Shown one piece after another: positions 1 to 8,385 of a stretch of 64,000 nucleotides of DNA. Source of the DNA: an uncultured Pelagibacteraceae bacterium (GTDB taxonomy: Bacteria > Pseudomonadota > Alphaproteobacteria > Pelagibacterales > Pelagibacteraceae); NCBI GenBank assembly GCA_902517865.1, contig CABYDT010000005.1, positions 20,109 through 84,108 on the forward strand, read 5' to 3'. Below the pieces are notes generated by a model. That model was not told where the DNA came from. It searched no databases and saw only the letters and a list, made by a program, of their open reading frames with translations. The stretch's first letter is position 1. The number at the start of each line of letters is the position of its first letter. The position numbers and the translations under genes were made by a program.

Positions 1-512
1 TAGGTTTAGCCATTATTAAAGCAAAGCAAAAAAATTTAATCATAAAGGGTGGTGGCCATGCAATGGCTGGAGGATTTTCAATAGAGGTAAAAAATATTGA
101 TATATTTAAATTTGAAATTAATCATTTATTTAATAAAATTGATAATAAATTAAATAATGATCTTTTGATTGATCTTGCTTTGTCGCCCCAGGCTTTGGAT
201 GATAATTTCACAAAATATATTGAAATGTTGGAACCATTTGGATCAAGTAATAAAGAGCCAGTTTTAATGTTAAATAATATAGAAGTTAGCAAAGCTAATA
301 TAGTAAAAAGAAGTCATATAAAATGTTTTTTTAAAACAATTGACAGATACATTGATGTTATGTCTTTCAATTCAGTAGGTAAACCTATAGGAGAATATTT
401 ATTAAATGCAAAAAAATCTAGATTTGACGTTGTTTGTAAAGCATCACTTAATTATTGGAATAATAGACAAAATTTACAGTTGATTTTGTTAGATTTAAAA
501 GTATTGAATTAG
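1..512 (+). CDS. recJ: Single-stranded-DNA exonuclease RecJ, C-terminal part (5' end outside window)
   Basis: RecJ degrades single-stranded DNA 5' to 3' in recombination and mismatch repair. The reading frame is open from the left edge: codons from base 3 read through KGGGHAMAGGF, the glycine-rich DHHA1 motif of the DHH phosphoesterase superfamily. The first internal ATG at 63 lies inside this motif, so it is not the true start. Downstream, EPFGSSNKEPVL is the usual beginning of the RecJ OB-fold. Only about the last 170 residues are present. The DHH active-site motifs lie upstream of the window. Identification as RecJ rather than another DHHA1 protein rests on the DHHA1-OB order. Confidence 0.85.
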   Translation, partial: GLAIIKAKQKNLIIKGGGHAMAGGFSIEVKNIDIFKFEINHLFNKIDNKLNNDLLIDLALSPQALDDNFTKYIEMLEPFGSSNKEPVLMLNNIEVSKANIVKRSHIKCFFKTIDRYIDVMSFNSVGKPIGEYLLNAKKSRFDVVCKASLNYWNNRQNLQLILLDLKVLN

Positions 513-526
513 TAGAATATCTAAAT

Positions 527-601
527 GGTCCCTTCGTCTATCGGTTAGGACACGTGGTTTTCATCCTCGAAAGAGGGGTTCGATTCCCCTAGGGACCGCC
601 A
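527..601 (+). tRNA. tRNA-Glu (anticodon TTC)
   Basis: A cloverleaf folds with acceptor stem GGTCCCT/AGGGACC, T-arm AGGGG-TTCGATT-CCCCT, anticodon loop TTTTCAT (anticodon TTC) and an encoded CCA end. The anticodon stem CGTGG/CCTCG contains one T-T mismatch in its middle pair. The gene stands alone between recJ and a small Cys-rich gene. Confidence 0.95.
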
Positions 602-604
602 AAT

Positions 605-624
605 CATAATGATAACTATTATCA
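605..624 (+). promoter_or_regulatory. Fur-like operator upstream of the Cys-rich microprotein
   Basis: The 15-mer TGATAACTATTATCA at 610-624 is a near-perfect 7-1-7 dyad. It agrees with the classical Fur core TGATAAT-N-ATTATCA at all but one specified base. Extended to 19 bases (605-623), 16 agree with the E. coli-type consensus. It starts 8 bases after tRNA-Glu and ends 50 bases before the ATG of the next gene, a usual operator position. This is sequence matching only. In an AT-rich genome a chance match is possible, and alphaproteobacterial Fur-family proteins (Fur/Mur, Irr, Zur) differ in preference. Confidence 0.5.
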
Positions 625-674
625 ATCTCAAAAAAATTTATTGTAAAAAAAAATAATTTTCTTATTTAATCATT

Positions 675-851
675 ATGGAAAAAAATACATACAGTTGTAA
701 AAAATGCGGAATGAGTTTAACAAGCACCTGCTCTAAATGCGACAGGGTTGTTGACATTAAACAGTTAAGCGGCGGTTGTTTAGTTCAAATAACTAAATGC
801 ACAGATTGTGCGAATACACCTGTGATTAAAGATATTTGTAATCACGCTTAA
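675..851 (+). CDS. Small Cys-rich zinc-ribbon-like protein, 58 aa
   Basis: The start is ATG at 675 and the stop TAA at 849-851, directly against the end of the convergent peroxidase gene. The protein has eight cysteines: two CxxC pairs at residues 8/11 and 19/22, a lone Cys35, a CxxC at 42/45, and Cys55 followed by His57. This is enough for two four-ligand metal sites, most simply zinc, possibly iron. There is no signal peptide or membrane helix, so it is probably cytoplasmic. I do not recognise the family. The upstream Fur-like box suggests metal-dependent expression. There is no Shine-Dalgarno site, as is usual in this window. Real coding is supported by cysteine spacing, the exact abutment with the next gene and the lack of any other explanation. 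Confidence 0.65.
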   Translation: MEKNTYSCKKCGMSLTSTCSKCDRVVDIKQLSGGCLVQITKCTDCANTPVIKDICNHA

Positions 852-1391
852 TTAAAGCAGTTCTTCAATTTTTTTTAATAAATTGTTGCTTGTAGGCCTT
901 GTCATTGATGAGAAGGTTTCAACTATTTTGCCATCTCTATTAATCAATATTTTATAAAAGTTCCACTTGGGGATCGTAGATTTGCCGTAAGATTTGAGCG
1001 CCCATTTATAAAATTCATGAGCATTTTCCCCTTTTACATCTACAGTTTCTGATATTGGAAAAGTTATTCCAAATTTACTTTCACAGAAGTCTTTCACTTC
1101 TTTTGAGGTATCTAATTCTTGATTAAAGCTATTAGATGAAATTCCAATGATTACTAAACCTTCGTCTTTGTATTTATCCCAAGTAGATTGCAAACCCTCA
1201 TATTGTTTTGTAAATCCGCATCGGCTTGCAACGTTTACCACTAATATGACTTTATCTTTATAATCGCTTATTTTAATTGAATTATCTGACAAATCTTTAA
1301 ATGTTATGTCATATAAATTTTTTTCCATAGAAATTGAATTCTCAGATATTATCAAACATACAATTAAACAAAAGAATTTAAATATTCGCAT
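852..1391 (-). CDS. Glutathione peroxidase family protein (thiol peroxidase), with signal peptide
   Basis: This 179-aa protein reduces hydrogen peroxide or lipid hydroperoxides with glutathione or, more often in Cys-type bacterial members, thioredoxin. The catalytic site VASRCGFT places the peroxidatic residue at Cys58, encoded by TGC, so it is not a selenoprotein. Gln91 and Trp143 (in PKWNFYK) complete the tetrad region. Residues 1 to about 21 form a hydrophobic signal peptide, suggesting periplasmic or membrane-attached action. The start overlaps the end of nhaA by 14 bases, so the two are probably cotranscribed. Confidence 0.88.
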   Translation of the reverse strand: MRIFKFFCLIVCLIISENSISMEKNLYDITFKDLSDNSIKISDYKDKVILVVNVASRCGFTKQYEGLQSTWDKYKDEGLVIIGISSNSFNQELDTSKEVKDFCESKFGITFPISETVDVKGENAHEFYKWALKSYGKSTIPKWNFYKILINRDGKIVETFSSMTRPTSNNLLKKIEELL

Positions 1392-2565
1392 TTTTTTTTG
1401 TTGAAAGAAGTAAAATTATATAACCCATTACAGTTGAAAATAAAGACCCTAATAAGACTCCGATCTTAACACCATCAATAATATCAGAGTCTGGGAAAGC
1501 TAAGTTTCCCACAAATAAACTCATTGTAAAACCAATTCCAGTTAATATACCCACGCCGTAAAAGCTTACCCAGTTACAATTGTCTGGTTTTTCGGCCCAA
1601 CCGAATTTTATTGCAGCTATTGAAAATACAAATACACCCACTTGTTTACCTATAAATAATCCTAAGCATATACCCAAAGGAACAGGACTTAAAAGGTCAA
1701 TAAATGACACGCCTTCTAAATTAACTCCTGCATTTGCTAATGCAAAAACTGGCATAATTATAAATGATACATATGGAGCAAGCGAGTGTTCCACTTTTTT
1801 TAACATTGAATGTGTATGACCATGAATTTCTTTTTCATGTGGAATTGTAATGGCCAACAAGACCCCTGCAATTGTTGCATGTATTCCAGATTCATGAGTG
1901 AAAAACCACATAAAGGTTCCTACGATCGCAAAGGGAAAAAAACTTTTAATCTTAAATTTGTTTAATCCTATTAAAATCAAAAAGCTCAATAGGACTAAAG
2001 TTAAATAAAAAACATTTAATTTTGTAGAATAAAATATAGCTATAATTATAACGGCACCCATATCATCTATAATAGCAAGGGCTACTAAAAAAACTTTCAA
2101 TGACAACGGAACTCTGGATCCCAACAAAGACAAAATACCAATCGAAAAAGCAATGTCGGTAGCAGATGGAATTGCCCAACCTCTTAAAGTTTCTGGTGTT
2201 TCATAATTAAATGCAACATAAACAAGCGCCGGTACAAGCATCCCGCCAACTGCACCCAAGATAGGTAAGGCAGCTTGTTTTGGTCTAGACAATTCACCTT
2301 CAACAAATTCTCTTTTAATTTCAAGACCTACCACTAAAAAAAATATTGCCATTAATGCGTCATTAATCCAATGAAATACAGAAAGTTTTAATTTGAAATC
2401 ACCAAAACCTAAAGGAATATAAGTTTTTAAAATTGAAAAATAAGTATTTGAAAGAGCTGAATTGCTGATGATTAGAGCTATTACTGTCATAAACACCAAC
2501 ACAATACCAGCTGAAGTTTCTTGTTTTATAAACCATTTAAAAAAGGAGGTTGTTTTAGCGATCAT
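1378..2565 (-). CDS. nhaA: Na+/H+ antiporter NhaA
   Basis: NhaA exchanges two protons for one sodium ion across the inner membrane and protects against salt and alkali. The 395-aa length is that of the family. About eleven to twelve hydrophobic segments are visible. The ion-binding aspartate pair lies in ALAIIDDMGAVI at Asp167/Asp168, and the TM4 motif is ATDIAFSIG near residue 135. The periplasmic/TM2 segment FFLVVGLEIKREF is typical. The gene is followed by the peroxidase. Sodium handling fits a marine cell. Confidence 0.95.
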   Translation of the reverse strand: MIAKTTSFFKWFIKQETSAGIVLVFMTVIALIISNSALSNTYFSILKTYIPLGFGDFKLKLSVFHWINDALMAIFFLVVGLEIKREFVEGELSRPKQAALPILGAVGGMLVPALVYVAFNYETPETLRGWAIPSATDIAFSIGILSLLGSRVPLSLKVFLVALAIIDDMGAVIIIAIFYSTKLNVFYLTLVLLSFLILIGLNKFKIKSFFPFAIVGTFMWFFTHESGIHATIAGVLLAITIPHEKEIHGHTHSMLKKVEHSLAPYVSFIIMPVFALANAGVNLEGVSFIDLLSPVPLGICLGLFIGKQVGVFVFSIAAIKFGWAEKPDNCNWVSFYGVGILTGIGFTMSLFVGNLAFPDSDIIDGVKIGVLLGSLFSTVMGYIILLLSTKKNANI

Positions 2566-2660
2566 TTCATTTATTTAGCATCTTATTTGAAAAAATTAAA
2601 TTCTTAATTCTTTAATATAATTATAAATTAATGTATATACTTTTAAAATCTAAAAATATC

Positions 2661-2737
<77 letters not shown>

Positions 2738-2801
2738 ATACAACTAAATATAGTGACAATAATTTCCTCGCTTTATAAAAAGTTCTAAATAGTGTTGCGA
2801 T

Positions 2802-3938
2802 ATGAATAAAAATATACGTGAGCATGCTTTAGTATCTTTAAGTGAGTTTATTAGTTCTGATTTAAAAGAATACTCAAGTAAAAGAAATTACGATTATGGT
2901 CCTAATAATAGAAAAAATACATCAAATTTATCCAAATTTATTACTCACGGAATTTTAACTGAAAAAGAAATTATAACACAATCATTGGAAAAATTTAAGT
3001 ATGAAGTAATAGAAAAATTTATTCAAGAAATTTTATGGAGAATATACTGGAAGGGTTGGTTAGAAAAAAGATCAACTGTGTGGAGTGATTTTTTAAAAAA
3101 TTTAAATAAATTAAAAAAAGAATTAAATGGTAACCAAAACTATACTAACGCAATTAACGGTAATACAGACATTTCTTGCTTTAATGACTGGATACATGAA
3201 TTAAAGAAATACGGATATCTTCATAATCATACAAGAATGTGGTTTGCTAGTATATGGATATTCACTTTAAAATTACCTTGGGAGCTTGGAGCTGAAATAT
3301 TTATGAAATATCTATATGATGGTGATTACGCATCCAATACGTTATCCTGGAGATGGGTCGCAGGTCTACAAACAAAAGGAAAGCATTATGTTGCTCAGTC
3401 ATGGAATATACAAAAATTTACTAATAATAAGTACAATAATATTAAATTAGTGGAAAATCCATTGCCAATGAATGAAAATCAAATTTATAAAGAGGCTTTT
3501 TTAGATTTTCAAAATATTGATGTTAAGCAGTATGAAAATTTTGTAATATTTGAAAATAACTTATCAGCAGAGAATTTTGATTTATTTTTAGATTTTAAAA
3601 ATATATTAATTGTAAAAAACATAAATCATAGAAAATTAGATTATGACAAAAAAGTTATGGATTTTAAAACAAAGTTAATAGAGGATCAGTTGTCTAGAAT
3701 TGAGAATGTTAAGCCTGTTCAAATAATTGATATTTCAGAATTAAAAAAAATTGATATATCTAAGTCAATTTCATTGTATCCAAATGTTGGAGAAAATTTA
3801 GATTATCTTATTGAAAATAACATTCAAATTAAATTTATATATAGAACGATAGATTTGGTATCTTATCAATTTTGTAATAAAGGTTACTTTAATTTTAAAA
3901 GAAATATTCCGTTTATACTTAAGAAAATAGTTGCTTAA
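2802..3938 (+). CDS. Photolyase/cryptochrome FAD-domain protein with a C-terminal alpha/beta domain (apparently permuted)
   Basis: Residues 1 to about 235 are the helical FAD-binding domain of the photolyase/cryptochrome family. LSKFITHGILT is the FAD-phosphate site, EILWRIYW follows, then KYGYLHNHTRMWFAS, and DGDYASNTLSWRWVAG includes the flavin-N5 contact region. The usual N-terminal Rossmann antenna domain is missing: the protein starts directly before the FAD domain. About 140 extra residues follow instead. They look alpha/beta and end in a stretch (NIQIKFIYR, then NKGYFNFKRNIPF) resembling the end of a normal photolyase antenna domain (GTPYxVFTPF). I infer a circular permutation. The substrate (CPD, 6-4, ssDNA or signalling) cannot be assigned. 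It starts a four-gene plus-strand run 64 bases after tRNA-Pro. Confidence 0.8.
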   Translation: MNKNIREHALVSLSEFISSDLKEYSSKRNYDYGPNNRKNTSNLSKFITHGILTEKEIITQSLEKFKYEVIEKFIQEILWRIYWKGWLEKRSTVWSDFLKNLNKLKKELNGNQNYTNAINGNTDISCFNDWIHELKKYGYLHNHTRMWFASIWIFTLKLPWELGAEIFMKYLYDGDYASNTLSWRWVAGLQTKGKHYVAQSWNIQKFTNNKYNNIKLVENPLPMNENQIYKEAFLDFQNIDVKQYENFVIFENNLSAENFDLFLDFKNILIVKNINHRKLDYDKKVMDFKTKLIEDQLSRIENVKPVQIIDISELKKIDISKSISLYPNVGENLDYLIENNIQIKFIYRTIDLVSYQFCNKGYFNFKRNIPFILKKIVA

Positions 3939-3987
3939 ATATTAATGATCTAATTGTAAATGGTATAAAAAAGTATTAAATGTATCG

Positions 3988-4734
3988 ATGTTTAGTTTTT
4001 TAAAATCAGATAAAGTAAGTAAATCAAAATTAAAAATTATTTCTGGCTACAATTTTAGATATAGAAATGTTGGAAAGCACTCTGAAAAAACTATTATTAA
4101 ATATGCTAATTATTTCAAATTTGATTATGAAATTATAAAAAATATTAAATTCGAAAGACACTTTTATTGGTTAAAAATCAAAGCAATTATTGACAATTTA
4201 AAATCAAAAAAATATGAATATATTTTTTGGATTGATGCTGATGCTTTCTTTTGTAAATATGAAAATATTTTAAAACATATAGATAAAAAAAAACATATTC
4301 ATATAGTTAACCATCTGGTCAAGTCTGTTCATAAGACGAATTATAAAAATACTAATTATTTAACTTGGGGGCCTAACGTTGGTGTTATTTTAGTGAAAAA
4401 TACTAAGTGGTCGTTAGATTTTTTTCAAAAAGTTTGGAATAAAACAAAGTACCTAGATCATTATTGGCCAGATAATGCGGCATTTTTAGACGTAATAGGA
4501 TTTAAAGCTGAAATTAGTAAATTATCTGATAATAAGCCATCAAAAAACATTTTGAGCAAATTTGAATTTTTACCAGGAACCTGGAATAGTATGCCAAAAA
4601 AAAATTATTTAAAACCAGATGATACCGAGTTGTCGAATTTCTATTTCGATCCAATTATCATACATCTAGCTGGCATGCGTAGAAAAAGTAGAATTAATTT
4701 TATAAAAAAATACAACAAACTTTTTGTTAAATAA
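3988..4734 (+). CDS. Putative glycosyltransferase, GT34-like (galactosyl/mannosyl transferase fold)
   Basis: This 248-aa protein has no membrane helix. YIFWIDADAFF near residue 85 is the DxD metal/nucleotide-sugar site in the setting seen in the GMA12/MNN10-type (GT34) family. Later blocks such as NVGVILVKNTKWSLDFF, HYWPDNAAFLDVI and IIHLAGMRRKSR, with a late His that may bind metal, follow that family's order. Donor and acceptor are unknown; surface glycan work is likely. It lies between the photolyase-family gene and the NDUFS4-like gene, an unexpected place, with a 49-base gap upstream and a 1-base gap downstream. Confidence 0.68.
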   Translation: MFSFLKSDKVSKSKLKIISGYNFRYRNVGKHSEKTIIKYANYFKFDYEIIKNIKFERHFYWLKIKAIIDNLKSKKYEYIFWIDADAFFCKYENILKHIDKKKHIHIVNHLVKSVHKTNYKNTNYLTWGPNVGVILVKNTKWSLDFFQKVWNKTKYLDHYWPDNAAFLDVIGFKAEISKLSDNKPSKNILSKFEFLPGTWNSMPKKNYLKPDDTELSNFYFDPIIIHLAGMRRKSRINFIKKYNKLFVK

Positions 4735-4735
4735 T

Positions 4736-5014
4736 ATGAAGATAGCAAGAATTTATATACCAACCAAAACAGCTATGCAATCGGGTAACAAAAATAATAA
4801 CAGGTGGGTCCTTGAATATCCTGGGATTTCGAATTCTAAAGATTATCTTATGAATTGGAATTCTACTGGAAATACAAAAAAACAAGTAAAAATTTTTTTT
4901 AAGAGTAAAAATGAAGCTATTAATTACGCTAAAAGGAATAAAATAGAATTTAGATTGATTGAACCAAAAAGAAGAAGAATTGTTATAAAATCTTATGCTG
5001 ATAATTTTAAATAA
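4736..5014 (+). CDS. NDUFS4-type complex I accessory subunit (ETC complex I subunit conserved region)
   Basis: This 92-aa protein matches the alphaproteobacterial and mitochondrial NDUFS4 (18-kDa) family, a peripheral-arm subunit of NADH:ubiquinone oxidoreductase. The pattern is ARIYIPTKTAMQSG at the start, then RWVLEYP, DYLMNWNSTGNT and a lysine/arginine-rich end. I chose ATG 4736; a TTG at 4724 in the same frame would overlap the previous gene by 11 bases. The stop overlaps the next ATG by one base. The main nuo genes are not in the window. Confidence 0.85.
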   Translation: MKIARIYIPTKTAMQSGNKNNNRWVLEYPGISNSKDYLMNWNSTGNTKKQVKIFFKSKNEAINYAKRNKIEFRLIEPKRRRIVIKSYADNFK

Positions 5015-6012
5015 TGTTTAAATTTTTTACACAAAAAAAATGGTTTACCTGGAGCATTGGAGGAACCTTACTAATTTTAATTGCTACATGGTCATTAGTT
5101 CAGATTGATGTACAAATTAATAAATGGTTTGGGGAATTCTACGACGCATTACAAAAAGCACTTACATCCCCAAACTCTGTAACATTAGGTGAATTTCTTT
5201 CTTATCTTTATACATTCCTAAAATTAGCTGCGATATATATTCTAGTAATTGTTTTTGCAGACTATTTTACAAGTCATTGGACTTTTCGATGGCGGACAGC
5301 TATGGCTGAATTTTATCATGATAAATGGACATTCGCATCCTCAATAGAGGGAGCTTCACAAAGGGTCCAGGAAGATACATTAAAATTCGCAAGGATCATG
5401 GAAGGCTTGGGTGCAGAGTTATTAAGAAGCATTATGACACTTATTGCATTCACACCTATATTATGGGGATTATCAAAAAAAATTACTGAGTTACCTTGGA
5501 TAGGGCAAGTTGATCATGCAATGGTGTGGGTTGCTATTATTGCTGCGTTAGGTGGTACAATTTTATTAGCAAGTGTTGGCATCAAGTTACCCGGTATTGA
5601 ATATGATATACAGAAAGAGGAGGCGGCTTATAGAAAAGAGCTGGTCTTAGGAGAAGACTCATCTGAGAGAGCAAAACCAAAAACAGTTTTAGATCTTTAT
5701 GGAGGAGTAAGAAAGATTCATTATAAACAATATTTTCATTATTTATATTTTAATGCTGTAAAATGGAGTTACCTTCAAGGAATGGTAATAGTTCCCTATA
5801 TTGCTTTAGCCCCTACAATTGTCTCTGGCGTTGTAACATTAGGTTTTGTCCAACAAATAATCAGGGCATTTTCTAGAGTAGAAACCTCTTTACAATATTT
5901 GGTAAGAAGTTGGCCTATTATAGTTGAATTAATATCTGTACATAGAAGATTAAGAGAGTTTGAAAGAAGACTTGAATTAAACAAAAACGAGAAAGATTTT
6001 ATTAATGCTTAA
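5014..6012 (+). CDS. SbmA/BacA-family inner-membrane transporter
   Basis: This 332-aa protein is related to SbmA/BacA, proton-driven importers of peptides and peptide-like antibiotics built like an ABC transporter membrane domain but lacking the ATPase. An N-terminal helix leads into QIDVQINKWFGEFYDALQKA, the family's signature opening. Further helices and the cytoplasmic block IEYDIQKEEAAYRKELV follow, then ALAPTIVSGVVTLGFVQQI near the end. No nucleotide-binding domain is present. In alphaproteobacteria BacA also affects very-long-chain lipid A and host interaction. The gene is translationally coupled to the NDUFS4 gene and converges on recG with a 4-base overlap. Confidence 0.85.
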   Translation: MFKFFTQKKWFTWSIGGTLLILIATWSLVQIDVQINKWFGEFYDALQKALTSPNSVTLGEFLSYLYTFLKLAAIYILVIVFADYFTSHWTFRWRTAMAEFYHDKWTFASSIEGASQRVQEDTLKFARIMEGLGAELLRSIMTLIAFTPILWGLSKKITELPWIGQVDHAMVWVAIIAALGGTILLASVGIKLPGIEYDIQKEEAAYRKELVLGEDSSERAKPKTVLDLYGGVRKIHYKQYFHYLYFNAVKWSYLQGMVIVPYIALAPTIVSGVVTLGFVQQIIRAFSRVETSLQYLVRSWPIIVELISVHRRLREFERRLELNKNEKDFINA

Positions 6013-8051
6013 CCAGCGTCAATAATATTATATATTTTTTGTTTGTTAAAAATCTTTAATAGTATTTCAAATTTTTTAGTATCATCGATTTTATCAACAT
6101 ATTCTTTTGCTAAATCAAAAAGGTGAGAGTGATATATAGGATCGGCTATTAAAAAATCTTTCTCTCCACTTTGTTTAAAACCTAAAATATCACCATATCC
6201 TCGCAATTTTAGATCTTCTTCAGCTATTAAAAATCCGTTCAAATTATCTTTAATGATTTTAAGTCTTTTTTTTGATAATTCCGATAAGTTCTTATGATAT
6301 ACTAATAAACAATTAGCCTCATTACCGCTTCTACCAACCCTACCTCTTAGTTGATGTAATTGAGAAAGTCCGAACCTTTCAGAATTTTCAATTACTATAG
6401 TGTTTACGTTTGGATTATCTAAACCAACTTCAACGATAGTTGTGCAGACAATTAAATCTAATTTTTTTTCTAAAAAATTAATCATTATTTTATCACGTTC
6501 TTGTTCTTTTAGATTTCCATGAATACATTCCATTTTATATGAGGTTTTGTTTTTTAAAAATTTTAACCTTTCATTTACTGCCTTAACGTTTAATTTTTCA
6601 CTTTCATCAATAATAGGACAAACCCAATATACCTGATCTGAACTATTAATTCTTTTTTCAATAAAATTTAAAACATCATCAATTTTATTATTCGGTTTTA
6701 AGAAAGTAGTTATGTTATTGTTAAACGGCTTTTCTTTTATAGTGGACAAGTCTAAATCACCATAATTTGTTATAATTAAAGTTCTTGGTATCGGTGTTGC
6801 TGTCATTAACAATACATCAGTATTTGTATCGCCCTTAGAAGCCAACTCTATTCTTTGCTTTACACCAAATTTGTGCTGTTCATCAATTATAATATATCCA
6901 AGTTTTCTAAATTTAATTCTATTTTGAAATAATGAGTGCGTTCCTATAATTAGATCAATTTTTCCACTGAGCAATTCATTTAAAATAGATTTTTGCTTTT
7001 CTTTTTTAATAGAACTCGATATTAGCTCAACATTAATATTTTCATCTTTAAATAAATTTTTAAATAGTTTGTAATGTTGCATTGCTAGTATTTCTGTTGG
7101 TACCATAATTGCAACTTGATAATCATTTTTTATAACACAAGCTGCAGTTATAAAAGCTACAATAGTTTTTCCACAGCCGACATCCCCCTGTAATAATCTC
7201 ATCATTTTTTTTGATGAGCCTAGATCAATATTAATTTCGTTTATTACTTTTTTCTGATCATTAGTTAATTTAAAAGGTAACTTTTCTTGAATGGTACTTA
7301 AATATTCTTTGGAAATCCTTTTGCAAATTTTTGTTTTTTTAATTATTCTTTTTCTAATTTTTTTAAACAATAATAAGTTTGATAAAATTTCATCGAAAGC
7401 AAGTCTTTCATAGTAATTAGAATTTTTGTTAATATCTTTATTACTTTCAGGATTATGCAATTTTTTAATTGAGGATGACCAAGATGACCAACCCCTTTCA
7501 TTGATAAAATTTTTATCATGCCATTCGTCAATTTCATCAATATCTTTACTTTCTTCAAAATAAATCTTCTGAATAGTTTTTGGAGATATACCGCTTAAAT
7601 TTGAATATTTAGACATTATTTTTTTTATACTCATTTCTTTATCTATTGTTTGAATATAATCTGGATTAGTCATTTGAAATTTATTTTTATAAATTGTTAC
7701 TTTTCCGCTTATTATAATTTCAGTATTCAAAGGAAGTTGTTGCCTGATATAATTTTCTCTAACATTAAAAAAAACAATATCAATCTTTCCAAAGTCATCC
7801 TCACAAGTAACTCTAAATGGTAAATTTCTAATTCTTGGAAAATTATATTTAATTGGTCTAACAAATATTGTGCTAATTTTTCCTATTTCCAATTGGTCCA
7901 AGGTTGGGCAAAATCTTCTATCTATCGTGCCAATTGGTAATCGCAAAAGCAAATCAATTTTAGTGTATATGTTTTTTTCATTAAGTTTTTTAGAGATTAT
8001 TTGACCAACACCTTTTGCTTTAATAATAGAATCAAATAATTTATTATTCAT
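6009..8051 (-). CDS. recG: ATP-dependent DNA helicase RecG
   Basis: RecG remodels stalled forks and Holliday junctions. The 680-aa protein has the N-terminal wedge/OB region (residues about 50-150) and then the superfamily 2 helicase core. Walker A is GDVGCGKT at about 289-296, the DEQH box lies near 390, LMTATPIPRTL is motif III, and the C-terminal block is QLRGRVGRSG. It diverges from sdhE with only 23 bases between the start codons, the usual alphaproteobacterial neighbourhood. Confidence 0.96.
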   Translation of the reverse strand: MNNKLFDSIIKAKGVGQIISKKLNEKNIYTKIDLLLRLPIGTIDRRFCPTLDQLEIGKISTIFVRPIKYNFPRIRNLPFRVTCEDDFGKIDIVFFNVRENYIRQQLPLNTEIIISGKVTIYKNKFQMTNPDYIQTIDKEMSIKKIMSKYSNLSGISPKTIQKIYFEESKDIDEIDEWHDKNFINERGWSSWSSSIKKLHNPESNKDINKNSNYYERLAFDEILSNLLLFKKIRKRIIKKTKICKRISKEYLSTIQEKLPFKLTNDQKKVINEINIDLGSSKKMMRLLQGDVGCGKTIVAFITAACVIKNDYQVAIMVPTEILAMQHYKLFKNLFKDENINVELISSSIKKEKQKSILNELLSGKIDLIIGTHSLFQNRIKFRKLGYIIIDEQHKFGVKQRIELASKGDTNTDVLLMTATPIPRTLIITNYGDLDLSTIKEKPFNNNITTFLKPNNKIDDVLNFIEKRINSSDQVYWVCPIIDESEKLNVKAVNERLKFLKNKTSYKMECIHGNLKEQERDKIMINFLEKKLDLIVCTTIVEVGLDNPNVNTIVIENSERFGLSQLHQLRGRVGRSGNEANCLLVYHKNLSELSKKRLKIIKDNLNGFLIAEEDLKLRGYGDILGFKQSGEKDFLIADPIYHSHLFDLAKEYVDKIDDTKKFEILLKIFNKQKIYNIIDAG

Positions 8052-8074
8052 ATGGTTTTATAATATTTAAATAT

Positions 8075-8332
8075 ATGAATAATAGAGATTATTTTTTAAA
8101 AAAATTACTTTTTAGATCTACTCACAGAGGTACAAAAGAGATGGACCTATTTTTAGGTGGTTTTTTAAAAGAAAACATAACCACGCTTAAAGATAATGAG
8201 CTCAAAGAATTTGAGCAAATTTTGAATTTTTCAGATAAAAATATTAACGATTGGCTTGTATTCAACAAAAAGAACGATGAAATTGATGCAATAGCCTTAT
8301 CTAAAAAATTAAAACTACATGTTATAAAATAA
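8075..8332 (+). CDS. sdhE: Succinate dehydrogenase flavinylation factor SdhE (SDHAF2 family)
   Basis: The 85-aa protein carries the RGxxE motif at residues 18-22 (RGTKE), needed for covalent FAD attachment to SdhA. The rest (LFLGGFL, FEQILNFSDKNINDWL) follows the small five-helix family (DUF339). It is cytoplasmic. It is divergent from recG, and both promoters must sit in or very near the 23-base gap or inside the neighbouring genes. Confidence 0.93.
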   Translation: MNNRDYFLKKLLFRSTHRGTKEMDLFLGGFLKENITTLKDNELKEFEQILNFSDKNINDWLVFNKKNDEIDAIALSKKLKLHVIK

Positions 8333-8385
8333 TATATTCTAATATTAGTTGTTAATTTCGTAAATTTAGTTTAAATAGCTGACTT

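Noticed and set aside
1210..1225. Possible selenocysteine peroxidase
   Set aside because: The catalytic codon of the glutathione peroxidase is TGC, not TGA, so it is a Cys enzyme.
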